From the NCBI RefSeq assembly GCF_022605725.1, contig NC_065547.1, positions 7,977,167 through 8,041,166 on the forward strand: 64,000 nt of DNA, written 5' to 3'. This document shows, piece after piece, positions 12,079-24,829 of this stretch. Source of the DNA: Anthonomus grandis grandis (taxonomy: Eukaryota > Arthropoda > Insecta > Coleoptera > Curculionidae). How positions within the stretch are numbered: the stretch's first letter is position 1; each line of letters begins with the position of its first letter. Below the pieces are notes generated by a model. The model was not told the DNA's origin. It did not search any database and saw nothing but the letters and a program-made list of their open reading frames with translations. The position numbers and the translations under genes were made by a program.

Positions 12079-14756
12079 CTGCAAGTTTCGAGATATTCGG
12101 ATATTGATAAATGTATTTCCGCAGATATTCCAGACCCGAATAACACAACACTGTACAATTTAGTTAAGGCACATATGGTGCACGGTCCTTGCGGCAATCT
12201 TAACCCCAAATCAGTTTGTATGGATGAGGGTAAGTGTACAAAAAAATTCCTAAAACCATTTATAGAACAAACAAAAGAAAACGTTAATGGTTATCCTCTT
12301 TATCAAAGAAGAAATAATGGTAGGACTATCACTAAAAATATTCATAGCAAAGATGTGGAAATTGACAACCAATACATTGTTCCTTACAATCCATTTTTAT
12401 TAATGTATTTTCAGGCTCACATTAATGTTGAACTTTGTGCAAGCGTTCACAGTATAAAATATATACATAAATATGTTTATAAGGGACATGGTTGTGGTAA
12501 TATACAGATTACTGCGGCGGAGAAAGGTACACTCCACCATGATGAAGTGTCAACATTTCTGAATACACGATATGTTAGTCCCACTGAAGCCGCCTACAGA
12601 ATTTTTTGCTTCCCTATGCATGAACAGTCTCACACAGTTATTCGCTTACCCGTACACTTACCGCAAGAACAACAAATATACTTTCGCGAGGACAATGCAA
12701 CTGAAGCATTATTTAGAGCAGAAATGCAACATACAGAGTTAACTGCGTGGTTTGAGTTGAATAAAAATCCGTCAAGAAGTTCTTACATTTATTCGGAAAC
12801 ACCAGTTCATTATGTCTGGAATAAGCAAGGGCATACCTGGAAAAAACGTGCGAAAAAGCTAAAAATTATTGGTCGAAAGTACAATGTTTCTCCAATTGAA
12901 TCTGAACGATATCACCTTCGTCTCTTACTACTTTATGTCGTAGGTGCTACAAGTTTTGACGACTTAAGGACTTACGATAATGTCCATTATGCTTCTTTTA
13001 AAGAGGCAGCGATGCGACGTGGGCTGCTTCAGGACGATACCGAATGGCATCGTTGTTTACAAGAAGCATCCGTTTTTCAAATGCCACATCAAATGAGGCA
13101 ACTTTTTGCTTATATTTGTATATTTCAGCAACCTTCTAATGCAGTCTCATTGTGGGATACTTTTAGGGATTCTCTGAGCGAAGACTACTTGCTTCTTTAC
13201 AGTCAGGATATTGCTTATAAACTCACTCTTAATGATATTAATAAATCCTTAACATTGCATGGTTTTTCTCTTTTGACATTTAATTTACCAATTGTAAATA
13301 ATATACCATTAGTTCCAGACAATGCACCTCACTTAAGTTTAAATTATGATTGTGATTCTATGATTTTGTAGGCAAATCAGGAGCAACGTCTAATTATTAA
13401 TGAAATAAGTAAAGTTATACAAGAAAACAATATTAACAGGAGCAATGCTTATTTTATAGATGGTCCAGGGGATACAGGAAAAACTTTTTTGTATCAGTGT
13501 CTTATATCGAAGTGACACAAAGAGGGTTTTGACGTAATATCAATAGCATGGACTGGCATTGCTGCAATGCTTTTACCAAATGGTCGCACAGTACATAGCA
13601 GATTTAAACTACCTCTTAAACTTTACGAATCTTCGTTATCATCTTTAAATATTAACAGTAAAATGGCAGAAGATATTAAATTAACACGACTAATTATATG
13701 GGACGAAGCGCCAATGGCCAGTGCTCATGCATTACTGTGTGTAAATGGTCTCCTTCAGAATATAATGGGTAATAAACATCCCTTTGCAGGTAAAATAATT
13801 TTGCTTGGGGAAGACTTTGACAAGTTTTGCCGGTTGTTCCTCACTCTTCGAGACAGATAATTGTATTAAATTACACCATTGTATTAAATTTTCTCCACTG
13901 TGGTCGAAATTTAAAATATTTAAATTGTATAAAAACATGCGCGCTAAATCGGAAAAGCAAGACTTTAGTGACTTTCTTCTTAAAATTGGCAATGGTGAAT
14001 ATCCTGCTTTAAGTAATGAGCAAACTAAAAATTCAGTTTTGATTGAATTGCCTTTAGGTATATTAAGCAAACAGGACATCGTGACCGAAATTTTTGGCGT
14101 TGGATTTCTAAAAGCTGAAGATGTAATACAAGTCTCCAAATACGCAATTCTTGCACCAAAAAACGAACATTGCAATCACATTAATACAAAAGTTTTAGAT
14201 TTAATACCTGGAATCGCAAAAACGTATGTTGGTGTAAATCATTTAGTCACTGAAGAAGAAAACGGAATTCTTTAATTTCCAGTAGTTTTTAAATGGTTTG
14301 GAATTAAGCGGTTTGCATCCTCATATTTTGACACTAAAGGTGGGTGCCATTGTGATGCTATTAAGAAATTTAAATGTATCTCAAGGCTTATTAAATGGAA
14401 CCAAATTAATTGTAAGACATATGTATGAAAACTGTTTAGATTTGGAAATTATCACAGGAGTTAAAACAGGACAAAGGGTATTAATTCCTAGAATAGATCT
14501 TACGCCTTCAGATAGTTCACTGCCATTTAGTTTTAAAAGACGCCAATTCCCCATTCGTCTTGCTTTTTGCATGACTATAAGCAAGGCTCAAGGACAAACC
14601 CTAAAACGGGTTGGTATTTATTTACCGGAACCGGTGTTTAGCCATGGCCAGCTATACGTAGCTATGTCTCGCGCCCGATCGTTTGTCAATTTAAAAGTAC
14701 AAAGAGTACCCAAGGGCAACATTACTTCAAATGTTGTCTACAAAGAAGTTCTTTGA
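12079..14756 (+). pseudogene. Helitron Rep-helicase, decayed
   Basis: This would nick and unwind DNA for rolling-circle transposition. In order: a Rep-helicase block (ISADIPDP, HMVHGPCG, a two-tyrosine region around KYIHKYVYKG at about 12460-12485), a long linker, then Pif1-like helicase motifs. Walker A reads GPGDTGKT (about 13459-13482), with Asp where Gly/Ala is usual. Walker B reads IIWDEAPM. The C-terminus has MTISKAQGQTL and YVAMSRARS and ends VVYKEVL. Lesions: TAG at 13369-13371, TGA at 13513-13515, frame changes near 13815-13830 and 13870-13890, and a stop at 14273-14275 followed by another shift. It is clearly non-functional. Confidence 0.85.
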
Positions 14757-14842
14757 ATTGGAAGACGGGTAATTTTATAGATTACTTTTTTAACATTCTT
14801 TGGCCTGTGTTCTAGCGTCAAATTTCGACGGGTTCAAACTAG
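12079..14842 (+). mobile_element. Helitron, 5'-truncated and decayed
   Basis: Coding for the C-terminal part of a Rep domain and a Pif1-type helicase identifies a Helitron. The 3' end is suggested by a CGTC/GACG hairpin (14816-14830), eight bases, then CTAG at 14839-14842 followed by T, which is the canonical hairpin-CTRR ending before a host T. The 5' end was not found. The HUH histidine motif upstream of the two-tyrosine motif is missing, so the left side is truncated or too decayed to read. Confidence 0.75.
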
Positions 14843-16750
14843 TTAATTATTAACACATTAAGAAAATTCAAAAATTAAAATAACTAATTTTGATGAACGT
14901 CATAATTGGCCGAAGAGGTAGCCTAAAATTTCCTTTATGCAGCCCTGATTTTTATGTCAGTGGCAGTTGTCAAGTATTGTCAAATGTCAAATATTGACAA
15001 TTGTCAAATAAATTTGAGAGATATTTTAATCAGGGCGGTCGTATTTTTCCAAATATTCAATTACCGGACAACAGTAATAAAATGGTGAAGGCGCTGGGTA
15101 ACAATTATCTAGTTTAGATTATTTAGTTAGGTTATTATCGTTGTCGATTTGTACATTTTAAAATAATGTCACTTATCAGAAAATAAATTTTCGTCTCGAG
15201 ATAAGGCTCCCTCTTGTTGGGCGCCAAAAACATGCTTTTACACCAAATAAATCGAATAATTAAACATCAAAGCTGAATATTCTTAGTACATTTACAGAGC
15301 GTCCTAGGGAAATTTCCTCAAGTATTCCTACCAATAATCAGATAATTGAAGGCAGCTAAAATCATTTACCATTCCTTAAAAGGAACTTTGATGATCTCGA
15401 TCTTCAAATGGACATACGACCTTCTGACGAACATCGTTCATTACTTTGGTATATTGTCTTTTGTGGCACAAGCTCCTTCCACATTTTCCCTGTAATAAAT
15501 AAAAGCACATTTAATAGAGCAATTTAAAACCAGTTTTCCTCCAAAATTACCCAATAAAAGTATGAAATTAAAACACTAAAGCAGGTTAAAATCGTGCCCC
15601 GGTCGAGCTGATTCTAATGCACGAAACGTCGTGGTTCCTTATTACAAACCTGTTGCCACACACCTGCCATGGGCGAACTTTTATTCTTTTAAGCACATGC
15701 TTTGTGAAACAACCTGTGTCTGTCTTTTGTCACGCTTAAGGGCTACTACTTCCTCCTTGGCCCTTTTTTTTAACGACTTATATGGGAAAAAGGGGAGATA
15801 TTGTTATAGCAGGTTTACATTATCGTCATATAGGGTGGATTTAATTAATTAATGTAACGGTTATGAATAAAGCAACGTAGAAAGCGAAATTCTAAGAATA
15901 TACAATTTGCATATTTATAGGTAATTTTGGTGTTTTAAGAGGCCACCAGAAGTAATGGAATTCATGAGTTTTTGGATTTTTTTTTAAGAATCCTAATTGG
16001 ATATTCAGGCTCCTTTTGATCTTATCTATAGCTGTACCATGCTATTAAAGGAAGAACCTTAAATCTCTAATACGTATTTGGCCTACCATAACCCATAAAG
16101 AATGTTATGGCATCAGGTAAGATTTAAAAAAATAAATCTCGAGTGAATCATAATGAAGTGATTCAGGTATGCGGTTGAGATGCGTCAAAAAGGGAAAGTG
16201 GTGTGAGATTTTTAAAGCCCAAAAAATAACTTACATCTTTCTTTGTCTCACATATCATTGTGGCCATGAGTTTATTTTTATTTATCTTAATCTTCTTTAT
16301 CTTAATGAGTCTGAGGGAGATGGCTGAAGATTATGGCAAAAATAATATGTCAGACAAAGAAGGATATATCAAAGATCTATTTTTATTTTTTCACATAGTA
16401 AAACATAAAGTTGATGATGGTTCATTAAAAATATTATAAAAATGAAAAAGATAATTTTTGATGTATTTTTTTTCAGAATTTACAAAATGTTTAAAGTATC
16501 TTTTTATATATCCACTGAATTTAACCGACAATTTCGCTTTTACATAGTAGTGAATATTTCAATATTTTATGTACACACTCTATACATAAGGTATTAAGAC
16601 ACCCATATGCAATTATAATTAATACCCAAGGACAATGTACTTCAATTAAAAATAAATAAGTGGCTTTTCAAAAATGTGCATTTAAGTGCCGTAGAATGTT
16701 CCTTTTGTGGAATTAATTTATGTATTGAACTTTACTTGCTGGTATATAAA
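14843..16750. other. No gene seen
   Basis: AT-rich sequence without a supported reading frame. It contains a minus-strand TTTGGCGCCCAAC primer-site-like motif near 15217-15230 and a ribozyme-like CTGAT...GAAAC motif at about 15610-15637. Short reading frames here have no recognisable domains. Confidence 0.45.
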
Positions 16751-19700
16751 TCGATTAAATAAGACAATTTTTCCTATAGACTAGATATTTTTTTATCTTT
16801 AATATTTTCGTAATCAAGTTTTTTGTGTCTTATTTTAGCACGAACCTCTAGTTATTTAATTATCAAGTCCTGTTTCTTCGTGTTTCATAAGACAAATTTT
16901 GCTACAGACCTCTAGTTATTTTTTTATCTTTAATATTTTTGTAATCGTCTGCTTCGTATCTTATGTTGACACGCACCCCTAGTTACTCAACTATCAATTC
17001 CCATTTGTCTTTTATAAGAAAAATTTACAGGCCCCTTGTTTTCTATATTCTATTTTTCCAGTTATTCTAGTTGTTTAAATATCAATTCACATCTGTTCAT
17101 TTTTATCTCTAAGATAAAATATGATCATATCTTCTTTAATATTTGGGAATTTACCATTTAATTTTAGGCATAAGATGCTATGAACTCCTTATTATTTATC
17201 AACTTTAATTTCACAGTTTTTGCCTTTAGTGTTTGTAAATTTAATGTTGAATTTATTCATAAGTTTCTAATTTTTGATTTGTTTTTTTAACATTTAAAAA
17301 AAGTAAAATTGTATACGTCAAAGTGCATAAACTACTATTTGTTTACATCTATCTTTAATATTGTTCATCTTAAAATAAAAGTAGCGTTGAATGTCAACGT
17401 AATTTGCCACGAACTCCTAGTTATTTATATCTACGCGCTCCTAGTTTTTTATTTATTTACTAATTTCTATTTATTTACTTTTATCTTTAATATTTTTAAA
17501 TTTAAAATAAAATTGGCATTGAATTACTGCACAATTTGCTACGAACCCTCAGTTATTTATTCGTCAATCCTAAATTGATAATTCGTTTCTTTAATATTAA
17601 AAGAAAATAATATGATAGTTTTGCTTATTACAAACAATTAAAAACATGAGAACTATTAGATGTCATCATATTCGGCGGAATTTTAATATTTATGTTTAAA
17701 GTATCTTCCTTGTTAATCACTTATTCCATTTCCAAAATAGAATTCTTCAATAAATTATTAATATAGTAAACGTCAAATAATATGTTTATTTACTAGCATC
17801 TATTTATTTGTTCTATTTTTAATATTTTTGAATTTAAAATAAAAATCGCGTTGAATCTGTATAGTATTTGCTTTTCTTCATTATTAAAATATATATATAT
17901 ATTATAGTATATAATATAAAGTACGTATAGTGCTATGCACCCCTAGTTCTTCTTTTACTAACACCTATTTATTAACTTCTATAATTAATATTTTTCAACT
18001 TATAAAAAAAATAACATTAGAATCTCTACATAATTTGCTACGAACTCCTACTTATTTATTTACCAACATAAATATTATGTTTAAAATTTAGTATTGTATA
18101 TGCTTCTCTATCTTTTTTTATTACCATATATTTATTGCATTTTATCTATACAACTTAGTGCGAACTCCTGGTTATTCACTTAGTAACCTCAATTTCATAT
18201 TTGCCTTTGGTGTTTTTAAACGTTGGATCTATATAATATCTCCTACAAACCCCTAGTTCTTTATTCGCCAATTCGTAATAATTGTTTATTTTCTTTTTAA
18301 GTTTTATAGATTGAAGTGCTAAACTGCTACGCACCCCTAGTTATTTATTTACAAACTGCTATTTATTTATTTCTATTTTTAATATTTTTGATCTTAAAAT
18401 AAAATTAGTATGGGATCTCCACGTAATTTGCCATGCACTCCTACTTATTTATTTTTACGTGCTCCTAGTTGTTTATTTATTTACTAATCATCTTTAATAT
18501 TAAGTTAAACTAAAATTTGCATTACTGCACAATTTGCTACGAACTCCTAGTTATTCATTTTACCTGCGAAAATTTAATAATTTTTGTCTTTAATGTTTTT
18601 AAATTTAACGTTTTAATCTCTTATTAATATTACTCGCTACACACTCCTGGTTGTTTATTTACTAACTCCTATTTATTTACTCCTATATTTAATATTTTTC
18701 AATCAACTGAAAATAAGATTAGTGTTAAATTTATAAAAATTTGCTGCGAATTCCTTTGTTATTATGCTTTAATATTTCAGAATTTACAATTTAATTTTTG
18801 GTATAATTTGCTACGAAACCCCAGTTATTTATTTGTCAATTCTTAATTCTTGATTCTTTCCTTTAATATTAAAAAAAATAATATAATAGTGTTGCTAATT
18901 ACAAACAATTAAAAACATTAGAATTATTCGATGTCATCACCGTCTACGAATTTTAATATTTATGTTCAAAATATCTTCCTTATTAATTATTTATTTCATT
19001 TCCAAAATGGTATTTTTCAATAAAAATTCAAATAATATACGTCAAAGTGCATAAGCTGTTACGTACCACTAGTTATTTATTTACAAACTCCTATTTATTT
19101 ACAAAAATGTGCATTAAAAAAATGCCCTATAAAGTTTTTTCTGTAGGATTAAATTACACTTGCTTTTATATAAATCGATGAAATAAAACACATTTTTCTA
19201 TAGACCCCTAGTAATTTTTTTTATTTTTAAGTTTCTCGTAATTAAGCTTTTTTAAGCTAACTTCTAGTTGTTCAGTTCTCAATTCTCATTTATTCATTTT
19301 TAACCCTAAGATCAAATCTGATATATCTGCTTTAATATTTGTGAATTTAACGAACTCCTATTCATTCACTTACCAACATCAATTTCATAGTTTTTGCCTT
19401 TTATATTTTCAAATTTAACGTTGAATCTCTACATTATTTGCCACGAAATCCTAGTTATTTATTCATAACTCCCTGATTAGTGATTCTTTTCTGTAATATT
19501 TAAAAAAAAATACTGTATTATACGTCATCGTGCATAAGCCGCCCCTCTAATAGTTTATTTACTGCTATTTATTCACTTCTATATTTAATATTTTTGAATT
19601 TAAAATCAAATAACGTTGAATCTCTACATAATTTACTATGAACGAACTATCTACTTCATAGGGTTGATACGAACTATCTACTTACTTACTAGATTGAATA

Positions 19701-19905
19701 TTAGTTTTGAAATTCAATATTGTATTTTTCTTTTTTTACTCTTAATTCTTGTATTTTATCTACATAACTAGCTTCGAACTTCTGGTTATTTACTTACCAA
19801 CTCCAATTTTATCATTTTTACCTTTAATATTCCTAAATTTAACATTTAAACTCTATATTATTCTCTACGAACCCCTAGTTATTTATTCGTCAATATTTAG
19901 TTGTT
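16750..19905. repeat. AT-rich degenerate tandem repeat array
   Basis: Sequence built from variants of one module: 'acgaactcctagttatttatt', then a 'ctatttatttacttctat' piece, 'tttaatatttttaaatttaaaataaaa' and 'cgttgaatctctacataatttgc'. The ctagttattt-type landmark recurs more than 20 times with spacing from about 60 to 200 bases. The modules are too diverged and rearranged for a clean period. Small reading frames such as 17309-17578 are repeat translations. Confidence 0.8.
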
Positions 19906-20660
19906 ATGATATAGGGATTACTAACTTAGATTGGTCTCATATTCAAGGAGAGTCCCCAACCTAAAACTGCTCTTCCTACAAGTGAAACCAATTTTTTGTA
20001 CAAGAAAAATATCTGAGACTACCAGATGTACATTGTTTGGTTTGTGATTTGGTACTTAAAGCAATAACGAGAGGTTTTAATTAAGAAAGATCTCCAGGCT
20101 TAGGAGGTACATATCGTTCAATATTAATGCTAGTCTCCTCCAAATTTCGACAAAGTTCAATAACATCAAATGGTGAACTTATAGATTAGGTTATACTAAG
20201 GGGGTGAAACAAAATATAATTTAATGATTAAACTGTTTCTTAAGGACCCAAGATAAACACAAATCGACAATCCTTAAGAGGATTCTATAAAATTATTTCT
20301 TAGGCTTTTCCAGACAGTAAGAAAGACCGATTCTACTCCCAAAGCAAGCTCTAAACACTGAGGAAAACAAAATAAAAGAAGGTTACATTGATTACAGCTT
20401 AGACCTAGTGGAACTTCTAATAGGGACACTGGAAAAATGTGTGAAAACCATAATCGGAGCTATAGAAATATCAAAAAAAGGACAGGTAAACAAAAATATA
20501 TACAAGAAAAATATCCGGTGCAAGATGCAGTATTTCTGGTCCAGTCCTTATTTTCAATGGACAATTATGATATTATCTTTACTTTTATGATATTATTTTT
20601 TTACAGGCAGTTGAGTTACTTTATTCCACACTTCTTCAGTTTAGTCTAAGTTAGAATCAA
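19906..20660. other. No gene seen; non-repetitive AT-rich spacer
   Basis: Separates two repeat arrays. The short frames at 20408-20649 overlap in two phases and show no domain; I see no support for a gene. Confidence 0.4.
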
Positions 20661-21800
20661 TAAAATGGCTGACTTAGAGTGATAAGGATTTTTTTAAATT
20701 GAATAATTCTAACTCTCAAAAAGGACTTTGTCTTTTTTTCATTCTGATTTATTAAAATCATGAGTTTCGATCTCAAAAGAATCATTTTATCAATTTTGTC
20801 ATTGATTCAAGGGGCTTGATTTGTGAACTAATGATTCATAGTTCATCAAAAGTAATTAGAGAACCCCTTGCCAAGTTTCATTACTTTTCTATCGCTGAAA
20901 AGTGATTTGAGATAATTGAATCATAAGACAGTAACATTAAATCATCAGAAGTCGTTAAAAGTGATTTTTTTATTAAAAAAATAATACATTGAATCATTAG
21001 AATTCAGATAAGAGTTCTGTTTAAAAAAAATCTTCTAATTCATTAAAACAAGTTTCAATTTCAAATGAATTATTATAATGATGATTTAAAGTACATCATT
21101 TATAAAATAATGATTCATTATTTTAGATGTTCATCAAAAGTGATTTAAAAAATAAAGAAGTAATAAATTAATTTATCATTAAGTCCCGTTGCTAAGTTCA
21201 ATCATTGAAAAATGGCTTAAGGTAGTTGAATCATAAGATTCAAAATTTGTTAAAATTGAATAAATTTGCCTCTTATTAAAAGTTAATTAATTCACTCTGA
21301 ATGATTAAATTATTCACGTTTCTTTAAAAAACTCTCTTCACTAATTCATTCTGTCATCAAAAAAAATAATTCAAGCACTTGATATGTAAAATATTGATCA
21401 GAAATCGTCAAGAGTGATTTTTCCGGAAAAAAAAATAACAAATTGATTTATTCCAGTTTTTGTAACTCAGTTTAATCAATTCTCATTTCTATCGTTGAAA
21501 AGTGATTCAGATTTCGTTGAAATTAATTAATTTTGACTCTTAAAAAATCAATTAGCTCACTCTGAATGATTAAATTATTCGCTTTTCATTAAGTTGAGTT
21601 TTGTTATCCAATAATGACAATTTGATTTATTGATTTAGTTAAAATTAATTAATTTTGAATCCTAATTCAATTAATTCACTCTGAATAATTTATTTTGGTT
21701 TCAAATAGTCGTATTCTTATTATATTATTTATATCGTATAAGTTCAATCATTAAAAACTGAACATAAAGTTGAATGGCTCAGAGTTCCTTAAAGCTGATT
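20660..21800. repeat. Degenerate repeats built on gattcat/aaagtgattt motifs
   Basis: Blocks such as 'attaattcactctgaatgatt', 'ttgaatcataagattc' and 'aaaagtgattt' recur about every 280-350 bases in changed order. This is low-complexity, diverged tandem DNA with no coding capacity. Confidence 0.65.
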
Positions 21801-21879
21801 TTGACCCTTGACAAAGTTGGGTTGGGCTTTGGTTTTGACTAAATAAACCCGATCATAACAATCATCAATTTTGATAATT

Positions 21880-22860
21880 TTTCCCTTTAATACTTTTACA
21901 TTTAACGTTGAATCTCTATATTATTTGCTATGAACCCCAAGTTATTTATTCGTTCCTGCAACAACTGTTGATTTTTTTCTTTAATAATATTTTTCTAAAA
22001 TCAGTATACGTTAAAGTGTATTAGTTTTTATAAACTCCTAGTTATTTATTTACTAACTATTTATTTAATCCCATCTTTTGAACTTAAAATAAAATTAGCG
22101 TTGAATTTCTACACAAATTGTTTCGAACTCGTAGTTATTCATTTATCAACGATAATTTATTTTTAAATGTAATTTTTATAATATTCGCTTTGAACCCCTA
22201 GTTATTTATTCGTCAATTCCTAATTGTTGATTCTTTTAATATTTAAAAAAAAATAGTATACGTTAAAGTGAATTCATTTCTACGCATCCCTAGCTCTTTA
22301 TTTACAAACTGCTATTTACTTATAAAAATACATTTATGCATTTAAGTATGTAGAAAAGTCCATTTAAATGCCCTAGAAAGTTCTTTGTGTGAAATTAAAT
22401 TAGGCATTAAATTATTCTTCCTATTATACATCTAGATCGATTAAATAAAACAAATTTTTCTATAGACCCCTAGTTATTTTTTTATTTTCATGTTTGTCGT
22501 AATTGAGCTTTTGATTCGTTTTTTTTTTCACTAAAACATCTAGTTATTCAATTGTCAATTCCCATTTGTATTTTTATCTCTGAGATTAAATAAATATGAT
22601 CATATCTACTTTAATATTCGTGACTTTACCATTTAATTTTCGGCTTAATCTATTACGAACTCCTAGTTATTTGGTTACCAACTTTAATTTTATAATTTTT
22701 GCCTTTAGTATTTTTAAATTTAACGTTGAATCTCTACATTTTGAACTTAAAATAAAATTAACGTGGAACCTCTTTACATAAATTGTTACGAACTACTAGT
22801 ATTTTATTTACCTACCCCTATTTGTTTATTTATATTTTAAATATTCAGCATACTACAAAT
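21880..22860. repeat. Second block of the ctagttattt repeat family
   Basis: The same modules as at 16750-19905 reappear in the same orientation (ctagttattt near 22040, 22200, 22460, 22550 and 22665). The two blocks are one array split by, or duplicated around, the 20-21.8 kb segment. Confidence 0.75.
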
Positions 22861-22869
22861 TTCTAATAT

Positions 22870-24600
22870 AATTAAAAAAGTCTAAAAACAAAAATTTGAG
22901 CTCCGATGAGCTTAAAACTATGGTTTTTTGAAACTAATGTAATAAATCAGAAGACGAATGCAAAATAATGTGAGAATTGATGAGGGTTTATTTTTTTTTA
23001 CATCTACTATCAAATTTGAGTTTCGAAAAAATATATAAGTTCCGAATATCTCAGTTAATTGATCTCTGTAGGTACAAATAGTGATCCTGCTAAGGAACCA
23101 CCACATTCTTTGCTAAGACACCCTGAATAATACTATAATTCTTTCAAAATAACGGTCTCAAGGGAAAGTATAGACTCCTAATTGTCGCCACCTTATACTA
23201 TACCAATAACACCAAAAATTTTATTACTTCCTAAGTACCATCGTAGTGAATCATTTTCCAAGTATTCTAATCAGCCCAGGTACGAAACAAGACGGCCAAA
23301 ATCACGGAAATTATATTCACTTATACGATAACAATGGTAGTATCTGGTCGTAGTACCACCATCAGGTCGTGCCTATAATAAAATAATACATCTTGCCTTT
23401 TATTCGGTTCTCCGGTTCTCTCGTAGTAGTACCAGCCGCTTGACCCCCCTCTAAAACCTCTTCTTGGGTTCGACTTCTTTCTTTCTTCAGGTAAACTAAC
23501 CTGGTAGTAGGTGAACCCAAACGCGCTTGCCTGTTGTGGTGGCGACCGTATTAACTATAACGTTTCGCGTTTTTGAGTGAAAATGGTGATTTTTTTATAG
23601 TGACTTAGTGATTATTTGGGATTTATCCAGGATGACTAAAGGAAAGTGCCATATCCCGAAGGCTCTTCTTCATATTAGTAACGTAAGTAAAGGAATATTA
23701 TTGATGATGGTGACCCAGGGTCGACCTGAACGGACCAATCGGAGAATACCGCCAACGGCACAATTGCGTAAAAGCGAGGAGTGTATGTGTGTGCGAGTGA
23801 GTGGATAAATGAGAGATACTGTTGTTAACAATGGGTTAATTTAAAAGGACTTTTAAACTTTTAACATTGGCTTACCTAATATGGTTATTCCTCATGCTGA
23901 CGTCCCTTGGTCCTATTTTTAATGTTCTAGGAATGTTCTTCTTAGGGTGCAAAGACAAAAGGTCGATAATGGCTTTACGAGAAAATGTTTGTCTTTGTCA
24001 TGCAGGCCTTTGTTTCTTATATTACCTTTACCTTTTATGTTATGTAATGTTAATAAGGCGGTGGTCTTTGATATGTTGGCATGCATAGAAAAAATCCATA
24101 ATGCATTTTTTAGTACCTTTATTTCTATCATGAATGGTTATTTCAGACCTCTTATGACATATTTTTTGTTTTTTTTTATTTAAATCTTTATTGCATTTAG
24201 ATCAAAAAATCTCTTGAGGTTTTTTAACCTTTTTCAAATTTCACGTTGAAATTTTGTGTTCTCAAAGACATTTTCGGATCTGAAAAAAAAAATCAGAAGC
24301 GCTCTGTGTCATTTCAACTCATATTTCATTTCTTTCCTCGATTTCATTATTGCACCTATAAACAATGTAAGATTAATAAATTTCTATGCTAGTTTTTCCA
24401 ATGGAATTCGAGTTCTGCCTCTTCTCTTAAGAGCGTGCATTTCACATGCAAATTATGTAATTTTTTTGATCCTTCATATTTATTAAGTCAGAGATTCATA
24501 GCATCTCATATGACTCTAACGAGAGCGTGTAAAATCAAATGTAGTGTAATGATTCTTTTATTAATAGCTAAGAAATTAGAGATTTTATAGAGTAAATAGT
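22870..24600. other. Spacer with one less AT-rich unique segment
   Basis: No protein domain recognised. A sequence near 23110-23130 reads, on the minus strand, CAGGGTGTCTTAGC, a typical insect MITE-like end. The segment of about 23380-23820 is richer in CpG and non-repetitive. It contains a possible splice donor (AACGTAAGT near 23678) and an ATG-led frame of no known family (23608-23808). It could be a non-coding or first exon, or a regulatory stretch, but nothing here proves it. Confidence 0.3.
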
Positions 24601-24606
24601 AATATA

Positions 24607-24744
24607 CAGGGTGTCCTTTTTAAAATTAAGGACGTCGCCAGTTGTAAGTGGAAGGGACAACACTGCATCAATTAATGCATTTAAGACAATTATATTGTCA
24701 TTCAACATATACTTGTGGTTTGCACTGGACTATTGGACACCCTA
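24607..24744. mobile_element. Mariner-type MITE (~138 bp)
   Basis: Starts CAGGGTGTCC after TA (24605-24606) and ends GGACACCCTA before TA (24745-24746). The CAGGGTGTCC inverted ends with a TA duplication are a common non-autonomous mariner signature in insects. It has no coding capacity. Confidence 0.6.
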
Positions 24745-24829
24745 TATATTATATAAGAAATGTCTGAATGTTTTTTTAAATATGTCCTGTATTTGCTGGA
24801 AAACAATTTCATTGTAATAAGTTCAAAAT

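Noticed and set aside
13732..14175. Minus-strand frame of 147 codons over the Helitron
   Set aside because: Antisense of the helicase coding region; no motif.
20408..20649. Overlapping small plus-strand frames as a small gene
   Set aside because: No domain, two overlapping phases of similar length, and AT-rich composition as expected by chance.
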